DNA of 64,000 nt from Brachynemurus nebulosus (GCA_035578155.1 JAPWDM010000045.1:425001-489000), one strand, 5' to 3'. Counted from the first letter of the stretch, positions 48,716 through 62,888 are shown. Numbers and translations: made by a program. Notes: generated from the letters alone by a model not told the origin.

Positions 48716-49420
48716 ATGCATCCTGACAAGTTTAGCTACGTTTGCGATGAACTTGTTATATTTAAGAAAAGATATCCCATAACGGAATCACTCAAAGAAG
48801 CTTATTTTTGTTATTTCAAAATTCCGGTCTCTCAGCAGGAGATATCCCTGGTAAAATGAATATAAAACATAACTGTCTCTGATACCCCCACAGAAAATTA
48901 TTCTGCTGCCGCTTTACATGAAATTAGATTTAGTTAATAATTTTGTCAAGGCGTTAGACAAAACTAGTGCAGCCTTTAAACACTTATGCGCTACTTTTTT
49001 TGGTCATTCTGAGGCGAAACTTATGAAAGGTGTTTTCATTGAACCGCAAAGACGGGATTTCAAATACTGAAGAAGCTGTTTGGAATTCATTATGACTTGT
49101 TATTCAAAAGTCCCTAGGTAACAAAAAAGAAGAAAATTATCGAAAACTAGTTGCCGATTTGTTACATAATTTTCAACGGATGGGTGTCAAAATGTTCCTG
49201 AAAATCGTTTCTTGCAATCACACTTCGATTTCTTTCCTTAAAATATCGGAAACGTCAGTAGCTAGGATGGCGAGCATTTTCATTAGAACTTGAAAACTTT
49301 TGATCAAAATTATGAGAGATACTGGGACCAAACAATGGTACGTAACTATTGTTGGTTAATGTAAGAGACACAGACACAAAAAAGTACAAGAAAAAAGCTA
49401 AGGTTGTTCATTTTTAATTT
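48716..49420 (+). pseudogene. Broken copy of a multicopy insect protein family, possibly TE-derived
   Basis: The first frame (48716-48859) reads MHPDKFSYVCDELVIFKKRY and PITESLKEAYFCYFK before a stop. About 45 bp later a second segment reads LLPLYMKLDLVNNFVKALDK and TSAAFKHLCATFFGHSEAKL to a stop near 49067. It continues through stops and frameshifts as EEAVWNSL*LVIQKSLGNKK, LVADLLHNFQRMGVKM, QSHFDFFP*NIGNVSS and DGEHFH*NLKTFDQNYERYW, then NYCW. These segments resemble, in order, the N-terminal and C-terminal parts of a widely repeated uncharacterised protein I recall from aphids and other arthropods, with the middle deleted. At least four stops or frameshifts disable it. Its molecular function is unknown to me. 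Confidence 0.7.
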
Positions 49421-49603
49421 TTTTAAACATTTTTATGCTATTATATCTTGTAAATAAAAAATAATAAATATTTTTGAAATGTGACATGCTGAATTTTTTT
49501 CATAATTTTTTTGAAACTCAGAGCACCTCACTCGTTAAGAAAAACCACTTTTCATTTCAAGGACAAAAATCGTGTAAACTAGTGATATTTATGAATATAA
49601 TTA

Positions 49604-49803
49604 GGGTAAAAGCCCCCTTTGTGGAACGGTATCTAATACTGGAACAGTTTTGACATTTACATATTTATTTCTTTAATTAAGTAAGGAAACTTTAAATGCG
49701 AGGTGAATTTAAATTGAAAAACAATCATTCTATTAGTAATAATTTTTGTTATCAGACGGTTCTTTCAGAAATAACTTCATTAATATGTTTTTAGCTTTTA
49801 CCC
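49604..49803. mobile_element. MITE, GGGTAAAAGCCCC family, copy 1
   Basis: It starts GGGTAAAAGCCCCCTTTGTG with TA at 49602-49603 and ends CTTTTACCC followed by TA (49804-49805). The right TIR is eroded to about 10 bp. The interior matches the copies at 54924 (inverted) and 58073. Confidence 0.75.
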
Positions 49804-49972
49804 TACTTCAAATTTTTTGTGAATTTTTATGTAGATATCAATATCGGTTATAGTAGAGGTCGTTACATTCTTAGCTTCATGTGATAATATGGAAAAGCCT
49901 TCTTATCTCCTGTTTGATTAAGTTAGGCAAAGGACCAGCTCTCCCAGAGGTGTCTATAATAACGGGTCCACA

Positions 49973-50081
49973 CTATACAAATTTTTGCTTGCACAAACAT
50001 AAGTTTATGTAAACGAGAATTGTAGACTTGATGTTTGCGCAAACAGTTTCAGCAATATAAGTTTGGATTGTGTGGACCGGC
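49973..50081. mobile_element. ~109-bp TIR element, GGTCCACACTA ends
   Basis: CGGGTCCACACTATACAAA is matched inverted by TTTGGATTGTGTGGACCGG, and GTTTGCGCAAAC forms a hairpin inside. Short non-autonomous element; the superfamily is undetermined. Confidence 0.5.
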
Positions 50082-52299
50082 TATTTATTGAATATTGTAC
50101 ATTGATATTTATTGGATAAATTCACTAAAACTATGGGTGTTTGTTTGTGATTTAAAGAGATGAAAATTTTATGGGATTCATAGATATATTATTATTAATG
50201 AAATGTAATTGGTTATGTTCTACTAATTCCGCAGGCTTCATTAAACCCATTAATTCGGTCGGCAACAGAAAATATTTTAGAAATTTTGGTACACATCAAA
50301 AATTTTATTTCTAATCAGCAAGTGATACTAATTGACCAGTTATGAACAGTTTGTCACCTACTATATTAAAGTTTATCAATGTTCAACTCTCCAGATGTGG
50401 TGTTCGCATGAACTAAATGTGAATTGTGGTGCGATCTGATAAATAATTATTAATTTTTTTGACACACAAAAGAAGGTGCAATATGTCTGAAAGAAAAAAC
50501 AATAATTGGAGCTGAAAGAAGGCAACGCAAATGGTTAAATATTGTCTGTCATAAGCCTGTAAGTCAACACCGGTGCGTCTAAATCACTTTTACGAAGTTT
50601 TTGAAAAGTTCTTAATGTGTATATTTTGTAATTTTTTGTATTTCTAAATTCTTAGACAAGTATTCGCACCCACTATCTTATACTGTTTACCAAATAATTC
50701 GATATACAGTAGTTAGTTTACCCATTTTATCTGATTTTATAAACACAATATATAAACATCTCTATATATTACACATGAACTATAAATTTTTATCACAAAA
50801 AGTAGTTTTATTGTCCAGTAATGGAAAAGTTAAAATCGAGCATTATGTTTTCAATAAGTGTATAAATACAGGCGACAGCAAGAAGTAAAATATTATATAA
50901 TAAGAGCATCTTATAGATAATATACAGATCGCTAAAGTTTGTACAGTTTATATATAGGTACATATTTTAAAATAAACGCACACAAGGAAATTTGAAATAA
51001 ACTTTTAGTATGTTAAGTCAACTTGTTTTGAAGACATTCTTCTTAAAATCTGTAGTTTGTAAACCATATTTCTATATCAATATTAATCATGTAATTCTTT
51101 AACATTATTATACCTACGAAACTCGTAATTCACATGGTTAAAGCATAAGATTTATTTCGTTAGTTGTTTTTAGGTATTGCTTGACTTAAAATTTATTACT
51201 TTCATAATTATTATAAATTATAATTGAATAAACTTATTTAAAAGCCATCCTCTTATTATTAATAAAGGTCACAGACATTGTAGATGAAAAGGGTCTGTTG
51301 GGGGAGCATATATTTTATACAAATTGAGTAAAATTGTGTAAATTAAACGTAACATTAGCAGAAGACTTGAATTCACAAAATAATAATTAATTGTAATTTT
51401 TTTCTGCAATCGTCTTATCGTTAAAAACTGATATTCTTTAATCAAATTCTTGTAGGTGTTTGAAGCAACATTATCTTGTTGCTTCAAATAGAGTCTCAAA
51501 AATAGCTACTTTTCGGACTAGTCCAGGAAATATTTATTCATTTATGCAGAAATAGATAAATAATCGATATCAGATAATTGTAATATTAATGTCATAATTT
51601 ATTCAAATTGAAAATCTATCTGTAAGCTAGCAGTGGAACCATTATTTTTCAATCAAGTTAAACATAACGATATTTTAAAACCAAACAACATTTTTTTGTT
51701 TTTAATTCTTAATCCAATCTATAATGTCAACAGATAAATTAAATCATCAGCTTTATAACAATAACAGATTGTAGGAAATTAAAATGTAATTTATAATAAA
51801 TTTTATATTCGTTGAAAATATAGGTAGGTACATATAATAGTTTCTACTAAACATAATATTTTTATATTACAGTACGGCATACTTTTTAACATTTTATAAT
51901 ATACATTTTTGATTCGTTCAATAAACAAACTGACATTTTAATTAAATATTTATGTATACAATGTCATGAAAAATAACATAATATGAAATTTTTCAGTAAA
52001 GAAATATTTTTATTTTAAAAAATATCTGGCATCTTTTTGATTTTTGCTTTACAATAATAATATTGTTATCTGAAATTTAGTGGCTTATTCAAGGAAAAAT
52101 ATAGAATGTAAGTACAAGTTTAGTCTAAATGGATAGAAAAATACACTGCCAATATATATAGTTTTCTTATATTCGTAATATTCTGATATAAACTAATGAA
52201 ATGTTTTTAACTATTCCCAACTACCAATAATTATCAGTATTTAGTAATTTTCACGTTTGTTGTACATTCGTCAGTTCGCAAATAATCACCTAGTGACTG
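50082..52299. other. AT-rich non-coding sequence
   Basis: About 2.2 kb without a gene or element I can support. The open frames are short and of no recognisable family. Confidence 0.6.
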
Positions 52300-52739
52300 G
52301 ACCGTATAATGCCTGAAAAATCATTAAAATTTATTGGTTTAATAATTGTAACGCTATGCGCGCTAGACAGACATACAGACACGGTGCAAGAAACGCTCAG
52401 AGGGCTCTGGAACTTCTTGGCCATAACTAAAAAACCAACGCAACTTAAATTTGAAAAAAGAAGTGGTTTTGAAATGTGTAAACAAGGCGCTTTCAAATGA
52501 TATCCCACTTGACCCTGGTATCGTACTTTTAAATTTCAACCCCCCCATTTCTAACTTCTTTTCGAATAAAACTGAAAATATTTCTAAAATTATTTCACTT
52601 GGAATAGATGTAGACAAAGGACTTCTGAGCGATTCCATCCTAACTGGTGTGACATTTTGACACAATGATTTCCGATCGACTGAGTACCCGTAAGCGTAAT
52701 CTCTAAAAAAGCTCTTCAGGCATTTAATTTTTTTTAACT
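52300..52739. other. Repeat-derived non-coding sequence
   Basis: Contains GACAGACATACAGACACGG and AACTTCTTGGCCATAAC phrases typical of decayed Helitron-like dispersed repeats. Overlapping frames on both strands arise from this and are not called genes. Confidence 0.4.
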
Positions 52740-52823
52740 ATGACGCACCCAGAAATTAATTTTGAAAAAATTATATGTTGCATGGTATGGCATAGTAAGA
52801 AGGTTGCATTCCTTAATATTTAC

Positions 52824-52915
<92 letters not shown>

Positions 52916-53042
52916 CAGACATTTTTTTTCTACAGAATCGTGTTCTACGGGTCCGAAAACGGATAGCACCCCTACTCTCGCGTCTCGCCGTTCTTATCGT
53001 ATCAGCTGTATAAGTCTAATTTTTCGGAGAAAATTCAACTAA
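52740..53042 (+). mobile_element. CTAA-ended repeat with (TA)n core, copy 3
   Basis: After (TA)n at 52825-52909, the block CGTGTTCTACGGGTCCG...GGATAGC...CTTATCGTAT is the reverse complement of the blocks at 6475-6580 and 7178-7275. It ends with a small hairpin AATTTT/AAAATT and CAACTAA (53037-53042). The left limit is uncertain. Confidence 0.5.
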
Positions 53043-54559
53043 AAATCGATTCGGAAAGAATACTGATTCGGTGTCGTATATGCGTATGAATTGGCTCAAA
53101 ATGTCAAGTTAATCTTAATGATGTTTGTAAGATTACAAACATGTAGCTCAATTCCGCTCTGAAATAAAAAAAGAAGTTAAACCATATCTAGATTCACTGT
53201 GTCCGTGTCCATGATAAAGACCACAGAGTACAGAGACGACATTGCTATCTCTATACTACTGAAACCAGTGTAACCAAAAAAAGATAGAAAATATGTTATA
53301 TATGTACACTAACTTTAGTTTGAATTTATGTGATCTGTCTTGTGTGTGTGAATGATCTGTGGTGTGTTGCGTGGTGTCGCATACTGTATACTACACACAT
53401 ATTTTATGTAATACTACATACGCATGTATGTGGTTTCGTACGGCGGTGGTAACAATGCCCTTAACAATCAAAACGTGACCAATACAATTGACCTACACTC
53501 ATCCACTGCCAACGAACGAGTGACTACTAAGTAGCCTAACTTGCTCAGAACTGCAAACTGCAGATTACACGATAGAGACAGTAGTGGCGGTTCTGTATTC
53601 TGTGATAAAGACAGATTCAACAGTAATAATTTTTACAGTATGTCAGAATGATAAGAACGCTGGAAAAATAAAAGTTTTTATTGATCAGTTTTTTAGAGTT
53701 TATCATGACAATAAATTGTAATGAACAAACATTTGTTTGATAAAAGTCCCTAAGTATTTTGTGAAATGTATTCTATAAGATGTGTGTATTATTATGTCTA
53801 AAAGCTAAGTAGTCAATAAATTTTATTAAAATAATAGCTATCAAACTACGAGTTTGTATTATGACATTATGTTGATAAAATATATTTGCTTTGCTAATTT
53901 TCCTGTATGAATGTATGAAATTTCCCTTTCCCTATATAAATGTATGAAATTTTAGCAAAATTCTTTGTTACATTAACAGAAAGAACTAGTATTTACAAAT
54001 AAAAATGTGTAACATAAAATTACGATTTGCTTATGCTTTTTGTTAACACTGTAGACTCCGGCATGTGTTAAGTTGAAATTTTCAGTTCACGGAATTTTAT
54101 ATGCTCTTAAATTAATGTACATACTTATTCTTTGAGCTTACTAAAATTATACGTCAAGTAGTTAATACTGCACTACACCATTAATTCCCTCTAACAAAAC
54201 TATTTACTGTATTTCATATGTTTACAAAATTTAATAATATTTAAGTTTCTATAAGTAAGTTTCAGAACCTGGCAACTAAAATCTCTCATGAAAAAAAGGT
54301 ATACATACTTTTATATTAATAAAAAGTATTCTTATTTAAAATTTTGCTCTGAAATATCTGTAAATATTTAAAATAAAAAATAAATATTATGTTGTCAGAC
54401 ATTTAATAAATATGATAGTATTTTGCAAAGTAAATATTGGTCTTTTATTATTTACAAATATAGAAAAATATGAAATAATATTTGACATAATATTTCACAA
54501 GATCAGATTTACATTTCATCCTTGTCAAACAATTTTTTTACATAAAAAAATCTAAATTC
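53043..54559. other. Non-coding sequence
   Basis: No recognised gene. A GC-richer patch with gtgtgtgtgaatg and gtggtgtcgcat lies near 53340-53600. Confidence 0.55.
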
Positions 54560-54800
54560 ACGATTTAGGGTCTGCTGTTTTTGAAAATGACTGTTAATAC
54601 AGTCGAAACTAGTCAAACGTGACCTCTATTTTTCCTTTGTTTATTTATTTTTTTAATGTTCTAATTTTTTATTTCTTTTCTCTTTTTTTGATGCTGGATT
54701 TTATGTGGTGATTGTTATCACTTTATTTTTGCGTGCTTGTCGTCCTCTTTTAGTACTAATTGTAACTTTTTTCCCCGCAGTTGTTTTGATTTGTTTAAAT
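54560..54800 (+). mobile_element. Penelope pLTR fragment
   Basis: Similar to 2395-2600 across the hammerhead-like motif and the following region (CGATTTAGG, GAAACTAGTCAAACGTGAC, ATGTGGTG...TTATCAC, CTTGTCGTC). It has no coding part. Confidence 0.7.
54577..54618 (+). ncRNA. Hammerhead-ribozyme-like motif, U3/A8 variant
   Basis: GTTT (54577-54580) pairs with AAAC (54615-54618). Core TTGAAAA (54581-54587) replaces CUGANGA, followed by one T, a perfect 5-bp stem II GACTG/CAGTC around TTAATA, then GAAA (54605-54608) and CTAGTC with predicted cleavage after C54614. Core position 3 is U and position 8 is A. Confidence 0.6.
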
Positions 54801-54923
54801 ACTAAATTCACTATTTACATACAATGAATCACTTTGTGAATTGTATTGTACTAATCGAGAGCCAAAGACACACTAACTGACTGACACACTCTTAAATTTT
54901 TTGCTAAAACCTACGGCGAACTA

Positions 54924-55153
54924 GGGTAAAAGCCCCCTTTGTGGAACGGTATCTAATTATGAACATTTACATATTAATGAAGTTATTTCTGAAAGAAACG
55001 TCTGATAACAAAAATTATTATTAATAGAATGATTGTTTTTCAATTTAAATTCACCTTGCATCTAAAGTTTCCTTACTTAATTAAAGAAATAAATATGTAA
55101 ATGTCAAAACTGTTCCAGTATTAGATACCGTTCCACAAAGGGGGCTTTTACCC
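54924..55153. mobile_element. MITE, GGGTAAAAGCCCC family, copy 2 (intact TIRs)
   Basis: Perfect TIRs of about 34 bp, starting GGGTAAAAGCCCCCTTTGTG, with TA at 54922-54923 and 55154-55155. The 230-bp element is in inverted orientation relative to the copy at 49604. TA duplication and length suggest a mariner-type MITE. Confidence 0.85.
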
Positions 55154-55159
55154 TATATA

Positions 55160-55330
55160 ACGATTGAGAATTTTCTTTCTACACATACCTATGTATTTTA
55201 TTTGCATGTAAAACGTCTGCAGGCGTATTTGAATTTAATCTTCACTTGTTTGATAACGGTCATATCGACCGAAACACGTCATAAGAGTTTTAACAATAAA
55301 AGTTGTATTTTCGCAAATCACCTAAAATGT
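55160..55330 (+). mobile_element. Second Penelope-type terminal fragment
   Basis: It contains a hammerhead-like motif (55245-55285) followed by GAGTTTTAACAATAAAAGTT. It is not closely similar to the pLTR at 1938-2590, so it would come from another Penelope family. The assignment rests on the ribozyme-like motif. Confidence 0.4.
55245..55285 (+). ncRNA. Hammerhead-ribozyme-like motif, second family
   Basis: CTTGT (55245-55249) pairs with ATAAG (55281-55285, one G-U). Core TTGATAA (55250-55256), one C, stem II GGTC/GACC around ATATC, GAAA (55271-55274), then CACGTC with predicted cleavage after C55280. It has the same U3/A8 core change as at 54577. Confidence 0.55.
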
Positions 55331-56099
55331 TTTATGTATTAAGAGCAAATATGGAATACCATAAAGTAAGGCTCGAATCTATTAAATTTATAGTCTTTTT
55401 TAATAAAAAAACAATAACAGGAAATATAATAAGAATAAATAAAAAAACATAAACTATATAAATGAGTGAATAAAAAAACATAAATTATAAATTTTTACGA
55501 AAATCATCACACAGAGAGTGTGTTTGTCATTGGTCAATTTACTTTTTGCAGTAAAATATAGCACAGATGTGTGATCAGTTATCGCGATTGGCCAGATTCG
55601 AACAGTAAAGTGTTAACCAATGTTAATATCAAATTTTATTTATTTAATCAATATTAAAAATTTGTTAAAAGCATTGCCTTTAATTTAAATTTAAATCAAA
55701 ATCCAATATTAAAACTCTTTATGAATTCAAAACACAATTGCACAGTGAAAAGAATTTGAATTTCATTTGTTCATTGTTTAGTATCAATAAAGAATAAAGA
55801 AGAAAATTGCAACCAGAAAATATTCGCCATTGTGTGTATAAGATAATATTTGATGAATAATTTCAAAGACGTAGGATGTTTCCTTCCAATACTCTGCCTG
55901 TCATCGTCACACATAATATTTTATTGGTATAGTAACTAACAACCGCGGAATACATAATGAAATTAATGAAGAGCAATATATCTAATGATATTTCCTTTTG
56001 ACTTTGATTGTTGGATGTTATATTATTAATATAATTTTTATTTATTTCTTCGTTTCGAAACGAAATTAATTTCTTACGAATCACAGATTAAAAGAAAAT
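55331..56099. other. AT-rich non-coding sequence
   Basis: No supported gene or element. Confidence 0.6.
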
Positions 56100-57350
56100 G
56101 AAACAGGTATTATATTTTTGGAGGCCAATTTCAAAAACTACTAAGAAAGGGCACCAATAACGAAAAATGGTAAAATTTTAGATCTTCCTCTTAACATTTA
56201 GGCCAAAATCTATTTTCTGGCTAAATTTCAATTTCCTAACTCTACTGGAAGTAGATTAGAGGCTCTCATGAGCTGTCAAGGAGTGACTGGGTGCATAAAT
56301 TCTAGACTTCTGGAGGCCTATATCTCAAAAACTATTATAGTTAGATTGATGAAATTTACAAATAAGGGTGATTTCGGGCATATTATTTTGTATGCAAAAT
56401 TTTGTTTCGGAACATCAAAGAGAATTAGAGTTTTATAGTGGGGGGCGGGGGGGCGATATTCGAAAGTGCCTTAAAATGCCTCGGTAAATATGGCTTGGTG
56501 TACGTATAGCTGGTGAAAATTTGCCTACGCCCTGCCCTGCTTTTTGATATTGCACTGTAATATGTAATATTTAAACATTTGTGCTAGATACGTTTTCCTC
56601 GAAATGACTTTATTATATCAAATAGACATTTTGACATTATTTTGTGTTAGTAGTTTTATTCACCAGGAAGATGCGTAAATAATGAAACATTTTTTATAAA
56701 GTACCAATTTTAAACGATTCTGTTTTATCAAAAATAGTACCTACCTGAAAACGAAAATATGGAAAAGATAGGAAAAATTTTGTAAAATTTAATGAACTAT
56801 TTCTATACAAAATTATTCGCAGAAGTTTCGCAAAATGACCGCAAAAATAAGCAAAACAATTTTTTGCGTTCTTCCGAGATAATGTTTATTTCCAAACCAA
56901 ATTCATTATCAGAACAATAAAGAATCTGCAAATCTCAATTTTTAGAGGATTTTTTCCAACACCCGAACACACCTCGATGCAAAATTTTATCTACTGGTTC
57001 CATTTCCTATACTTTAAATTACTTTTTAAAATTTTCGAAAGTACGGGTGCTTATATACCCGAAAAATAGTAAAAGGAACCTCAGTTTCATAGTATTAACG
57101 ATATCCCACCACACAAAATTTTTTATTCCCGTTTTTTTAATAGTGAGAAGTACCTAACTTAAAAAAATTGGAAACATTTTTTTTTTGGTGTATATATATT
57201 AACTCATTTAGAACTGCTTCATGTAAATCCAAAATTTCATATCCGTAGGTCAAAAGTAGTAACAGTTATGACGAATGCCAGACAAACGGACAGGTAACCA
57301 GATTTGACGAAACTATAAGTGTTCTGAGACGTTTCTTTGGAACCCCAAAA
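56100..57350. other. Decayed dispersed repeats, non-coding
   Basis: Phrases such as TTTTGGAGGCC(A)A..TC(T)CAAAAACTA occur twice (56118 and 56305), and CCAGACAAACGGACAGGTAACC lies at 57279. They resemble the non-coding interior of Helitron-like repeats. No termini located. Confidence 0.4.
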
Positions 57351-58072
57351 ATATACAAACTATAGTTGTTATTATGACTTGGTGTAGTCCATCTGATTTA
57401 CATTAGAGCCTATCCAAAAAACTTAAATAGAAAATTTTATTTTGCAGTGTTATTAGCATGAAATTTCAAAAATTTGTAATGACGTTTTTTTTTGAAACTA
57501 ACCTCCAAGTTTAATTTACTTTCTTCACTTTTATCCATTGGTCGAGCCTACAATCTTGATTTATTGCTATTTTATTCTGTTGTGACTACAAATTTTATAA
57601 ATTACAGGTTTCATTTATATTATACTCTCTTTTGTTCCAGTTAATTAATTATCCTAGAGAAGATAATTAATATTTGCCTTTGTCTATCGACAATAATTAT
57701 GAGTTCGGGAAAATATAATTTTCATTGGCTAACAAACAATTCATTAGTGGAAAAAAACTATGTCCCAAAGACTGAATTTCATTGTTGTTTAGAATGAAGT
57801 TTCCTATTGACGTTGTAATTATTTATAATAATACCTATTTGAATTGTCCGTTTCTGTTTCAATAGGTAATTGTTTATATAGATTCGGGTTGATTAAACAC
57901 ATTATATGAAAATTATTTGAAATTGTTAGTAAATACAAGTTTCATGAGCGAATATGATATATTCAAATATTATCGAGCTATATGAGGCTATTATCCAATT
58001 TGAAAATGACAAGATTAATATTGTTTATTTATTTTATCTCATTCATTAGTTTTATTATTAGTATTACATATA
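57351..58072. other. AT-rich non-coding sequence
   Basis: No supported feature. Confidence 0.6.
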
Positions 58073-58968
<896 letters not shown>

Positions 58969-60029
58969 TATAACCAAGAGCTTAAGATAAAATATTTATA
59001 TCTTTTTGGCTATCAACAAATGGTAGAACAACTCGTAGTCGTCAAAATGAAGCTTAATAATCAAATTATAATTGAGTATAAAAAATATATAAATAGCGGT
59101 AATACAAAAAATTAGAATAACCAAAAACTAAAAACTGTATCAACATGCCCCGGTCTCCCCTAATACACTTCCCTTGGTTTTGATTCTTGAACTGGCTCGA
59201 AGGAAGAAAACTGTAGCGGTATTGAATCCGCTGTGTTATAGTGGACATAAATAGATCTTCCGATCACAAAAGCGATGTCCAAATAAAATGTGAAGGACCA
59301 ACCAGAAGAATGCTCCTTGAAGAATGCAAAATGAAGATGTTTAAAATAGAATTCTTCCGTTTTCGATAACTCGTAGCAACAACTTTCGGAACAAAGGTGT
59401 AAACTGCGTAATAAATGAATGTAGAAAGCTACATACGAATCACAGAAATAATACAATGTTGATTACAGTCAAGAGGTTCTAAGTTGAAAATTGTATTGTC
59501 TTACAATTTCCTACTATAATCAATGCCGTATCCAAAATTTTCTATCCTGTGCCTCTTGTGGCATACTGTGTCACAAATTCGCCAACCCTGCCTTAGGATA
59601 TTGAAGAGATGTGCACTGAAGAGACAAATTAATTCAACAAGTGGGCAAACCATTTTGCACATTGTCACACAAAAAAAGAATAAAATTCTCCAATAAAACA
59701 AACATAGATATACAAAACTATGTAAAAATAAAATGAAGTAGTTACTACTAACCACTCATAAAAAATTTTCCCATAAAATTTTTAATATATGAAGCAATTA
59801 TAAAATTTATAGGCATCGCAACACGAATGATAAACTTTCTGTTTTGAGGTTGTATTCATTTGGTTGTATATGACATACCGTCAATACCCCTAACTTTACA
59901 TACGAGTATTAAAATAATTTTACCATACCACACTTTATGTTAACCCTTTTATTTTAACCATAGAGAAAATTTTTTTGTCTCAAAATGCCGGACGTTTTAC
60001 TGTCAGTGACAAGTACAATAGATAAAGTT
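58969..60029. other. Non-coding sequence with a possible hAT end
   Basis: CAGGGTTGGCGAATTTGTGA on the minus strand (starting at 59590), with TGCCACAAGAGGCACAGG behind it, looks like a hAT terminal sequence, but the other end was not found. Minus-strand open frames at 59160-59456 and 59501-59755 have no recognised domain. Confidence 0.4.
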
Positions 60030-60376
60030 ACAAATACCCCTGTCGCAGCATCTGCATAACATAGCGAATTTCCAAATCTTGGGCACTGGCGAATCTCATC
60101 TAAGACCTGTACCTATTTAAAATAGTTTAGCTTTCTAAGAGTAAAAGAATTTTTAAAATCGGCTGGGTAATTAGTTTTGGTATTTTTGGGGACCCAAGAA
60201 CCCGAACGAATTTTGTGCAGCATAGTTGTATCCATCTAAAATAATTTAGTTCTCTAGCAGTGAGAAATTTTTTAGCATCTTTTCGATAGCTTATTACTGG
60301 CGTTTTCGGATCTGCAAGATCCCGGTGGACCTCATTAAAAAATCAGCTCGACCGTATATTCTAGGCGGACTTTATG

Positions 60377-60552
<176 letters not shown>

Positions 60553-60620
60553 AACCGGTGCGTAGCATTCTACGCCGCATTTGCATCCGCAGGACAGTTG
60601 TGGATCTCAGATAACACAAC

Positions 60621-61800
60621 CTGTACCTATCTAAAATAGTTTACCTCGGTAATAGTAAAAAGGTTTCAAAATCGGTCAGTTATTTTATTTTTGACACTTT
60701 TAGGTCCTACTGACACTTCAGACCTTACATAACGTAATCTATATGTATCTAAAATAGCTTAGCTCCCCAACAGTGAAAAAATTTTCAAAATCGGTCGGCT
60801 AGTTTATTTTTGACGCTTTTGGATCCGATGGACCCTGGCAGACTTTACATAACGTAATCTATATTTATCTAAAATAGTTTAGCTCTGTAACAGTGAAAAA
60901 ATTTTCAAAATCGGTCGGTTAGTTTATTTTTACCACTTTTGGGTCCCATGGACCCTGGCGGACCCTAAATAACGTAATGTATGTCTATCTAAAATAGTTA
61001 GTTCCCCAACAGTGAAAAAATTTTCAAAATCGGTCGGTTAGTTTATTTTTGACACTTTTGGATCCCATGGACCCTGGCAGACCTTACATAACGTAATCTA
61101 TATTTATCTAAAATAGTTTAGCTCTGTAACAGTGAAAAAATTTTCAAAATCGGTCAGTTAGTTTATTTTTGACACTTCTGGATCCTATGGACCCTGGCAG
61201 ACCTTACATAACGTAATCTATACTTATCTAAAATAGTTTAGCTCTGTAACAGTGAAAAAATTTTCAAAATCGGTCAGTTAGTTTATTTTTGACACTTTTG
61301 GGTTCTATGGACCTTGGTGGACCTTACATAACGTAATTTATATTTATCTAAAATAGTTTAGCTCTGTAACAGTGAAAAAATTTTCAAAATCGGTCAGTTA
61401 GTTTATTTTTGACACTTCTGGATCCTATGGACCCTGGCAGACCTTACATAACGGAATCTATATTTATCTAAAACAGTTTAGCTCTGTAACAGTGAAAAAA
61501 TTTTCAAAATCGATCAGGCAGTTTATTTTTGACACTTTTGGGTCCTATGGACCCAGGCGGACCTTACATAACGTAATCGATATTTATCTAAAATAGTTTA
61601 GCTCTGTAACAGTGAAAAAATTTTCAAAATCGGTCAGTTAGTTTATTTTTGACACTTTTGGGTCCTGTGGACCCTTACGGACCTTACATAATGTATTCTA
61701 AATCTATCTAAAATAGTTTAGCTCTGTAACAGTGAAGAAATTTTTAAAACTGGTCGTTTAGTTTATTTTTTACAATTATGGGATCAGTAAATCCTGGCGA
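60621..61800 (+). repeat. 120-bp tandem array, about ten units
   Basis: Units share TTTAGCTCTGTAACAGTGAA, then ATTTTCAAAATCGGTCAGTT, TTTATTTTTGACACTTTTGG, CCCTGGCGGACCTTACATAA and CGTAATCTATATTTATCTAA. The TTTTCAAAATCGG phrase recurs at 60783, 60903, 61021, 61141, 61261, 61381, 61501, 61621 and 61741, mostly 120 bp apart. Middle units are nearly identical and edge units are diverged, as expected from unequal exchange. Related single or inverted units occur near 44935, 41100 and 31520-32110. Confidence 0.95.
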
Positions 61801-62724
61801 AACTCATACAAATCTAGTACTCTAACAGTAAGAAAAGGGTTCTAAGGATCTCATATAACTTATGGCAGTCCGTAAGCTTCTTGCGGACATCATTTAATTA
61901 ATTAATTCAAATACTTTAACTTACTAACTGTGAAAAAATTTTTAAAATCGATTGGTTAATTAATTTCTGGCCTTTTTGGGTCCCGAAAACCTTGACTTCA
62001 CATAAAATACCTTAAATCCATTTGAAATGGTTTAATTTTTTAACATTATTAATTATTAGTGGAAAAATTTTCAAAATCGATTCAAAATATTTTTCCGTAC
62101 ATACATATGTACATTGTACATATTTTGTTTTGTTTTATATTTAATATTTATATCATAACATAATCTTCAATTTCTTGTTTACTTAAAAATTCAATAAAAA
62201 AAAAAAAAATTCTTCATTACATTAGCTTAGAAAATCTGTTTAATTTACATTTTTTAACATGGGATAGAACCATGCTAATTATAATGCAATAAATGAGAAA
62301 CAAAACTCTATACATGTATGTGTGTTATTACACATATATGTGAATAGTTTTCACTTGTTCTCACAAAATTCTTTAATAAAAAAGTGAAATATTTTTATAC
62401 TTTATAAAGAACTGAGATATAAATATAAATTACTTATTAGACTAACAAAGAAAGAATAAAAGTGAAAATTTACATTTTCTCGAAAAATACTTAAAATAGA
62501 AAGAAAATTATAAGAATATTTTCTTCATAATTTTTTTTTTCCTTTTCAACGATGTAAAAATCGAACTGCCTTATGATAGGATCGAATGATAAAAAATGGC
62601 CAGAAAACCTACTTCTGGGCATCCGACGTGTCTGGCTAACGAACTTAGCCAAGCCAATTCAGAATCCAGTCCGCACACAAAATTTCATAAGCGTTAGACG
62701 TTTCATTCGAGAGTTATCGCGCGG

Positions 62725-62764
<40 letters not shown>

Positions 62765-62888
62765 TTTAGTGAATATCATTTTCGTATTCTAGGGACCTCA
62801 AAACATATTTCTGATATGGTCCCGGGCTTAGGTCGCACCATGACACCTGGCGTAAAAGCTGAATTTCCAGTTTTGGAAATTCGCTAAA

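Noticed and set aside
59581..59590. Complete hAT element at 59.1-59.6 kb
   Set aside because: One terminus-like sequence is present on the minus strand, but no partner end, duplication or transposase was found.
60621..61800. Regular array that could suggest CRISPR
   Set aside because: The whole 120-bp unit is repeated with no unique spacers, and the sequence is eukaryotic; it is a tandem repeat array.
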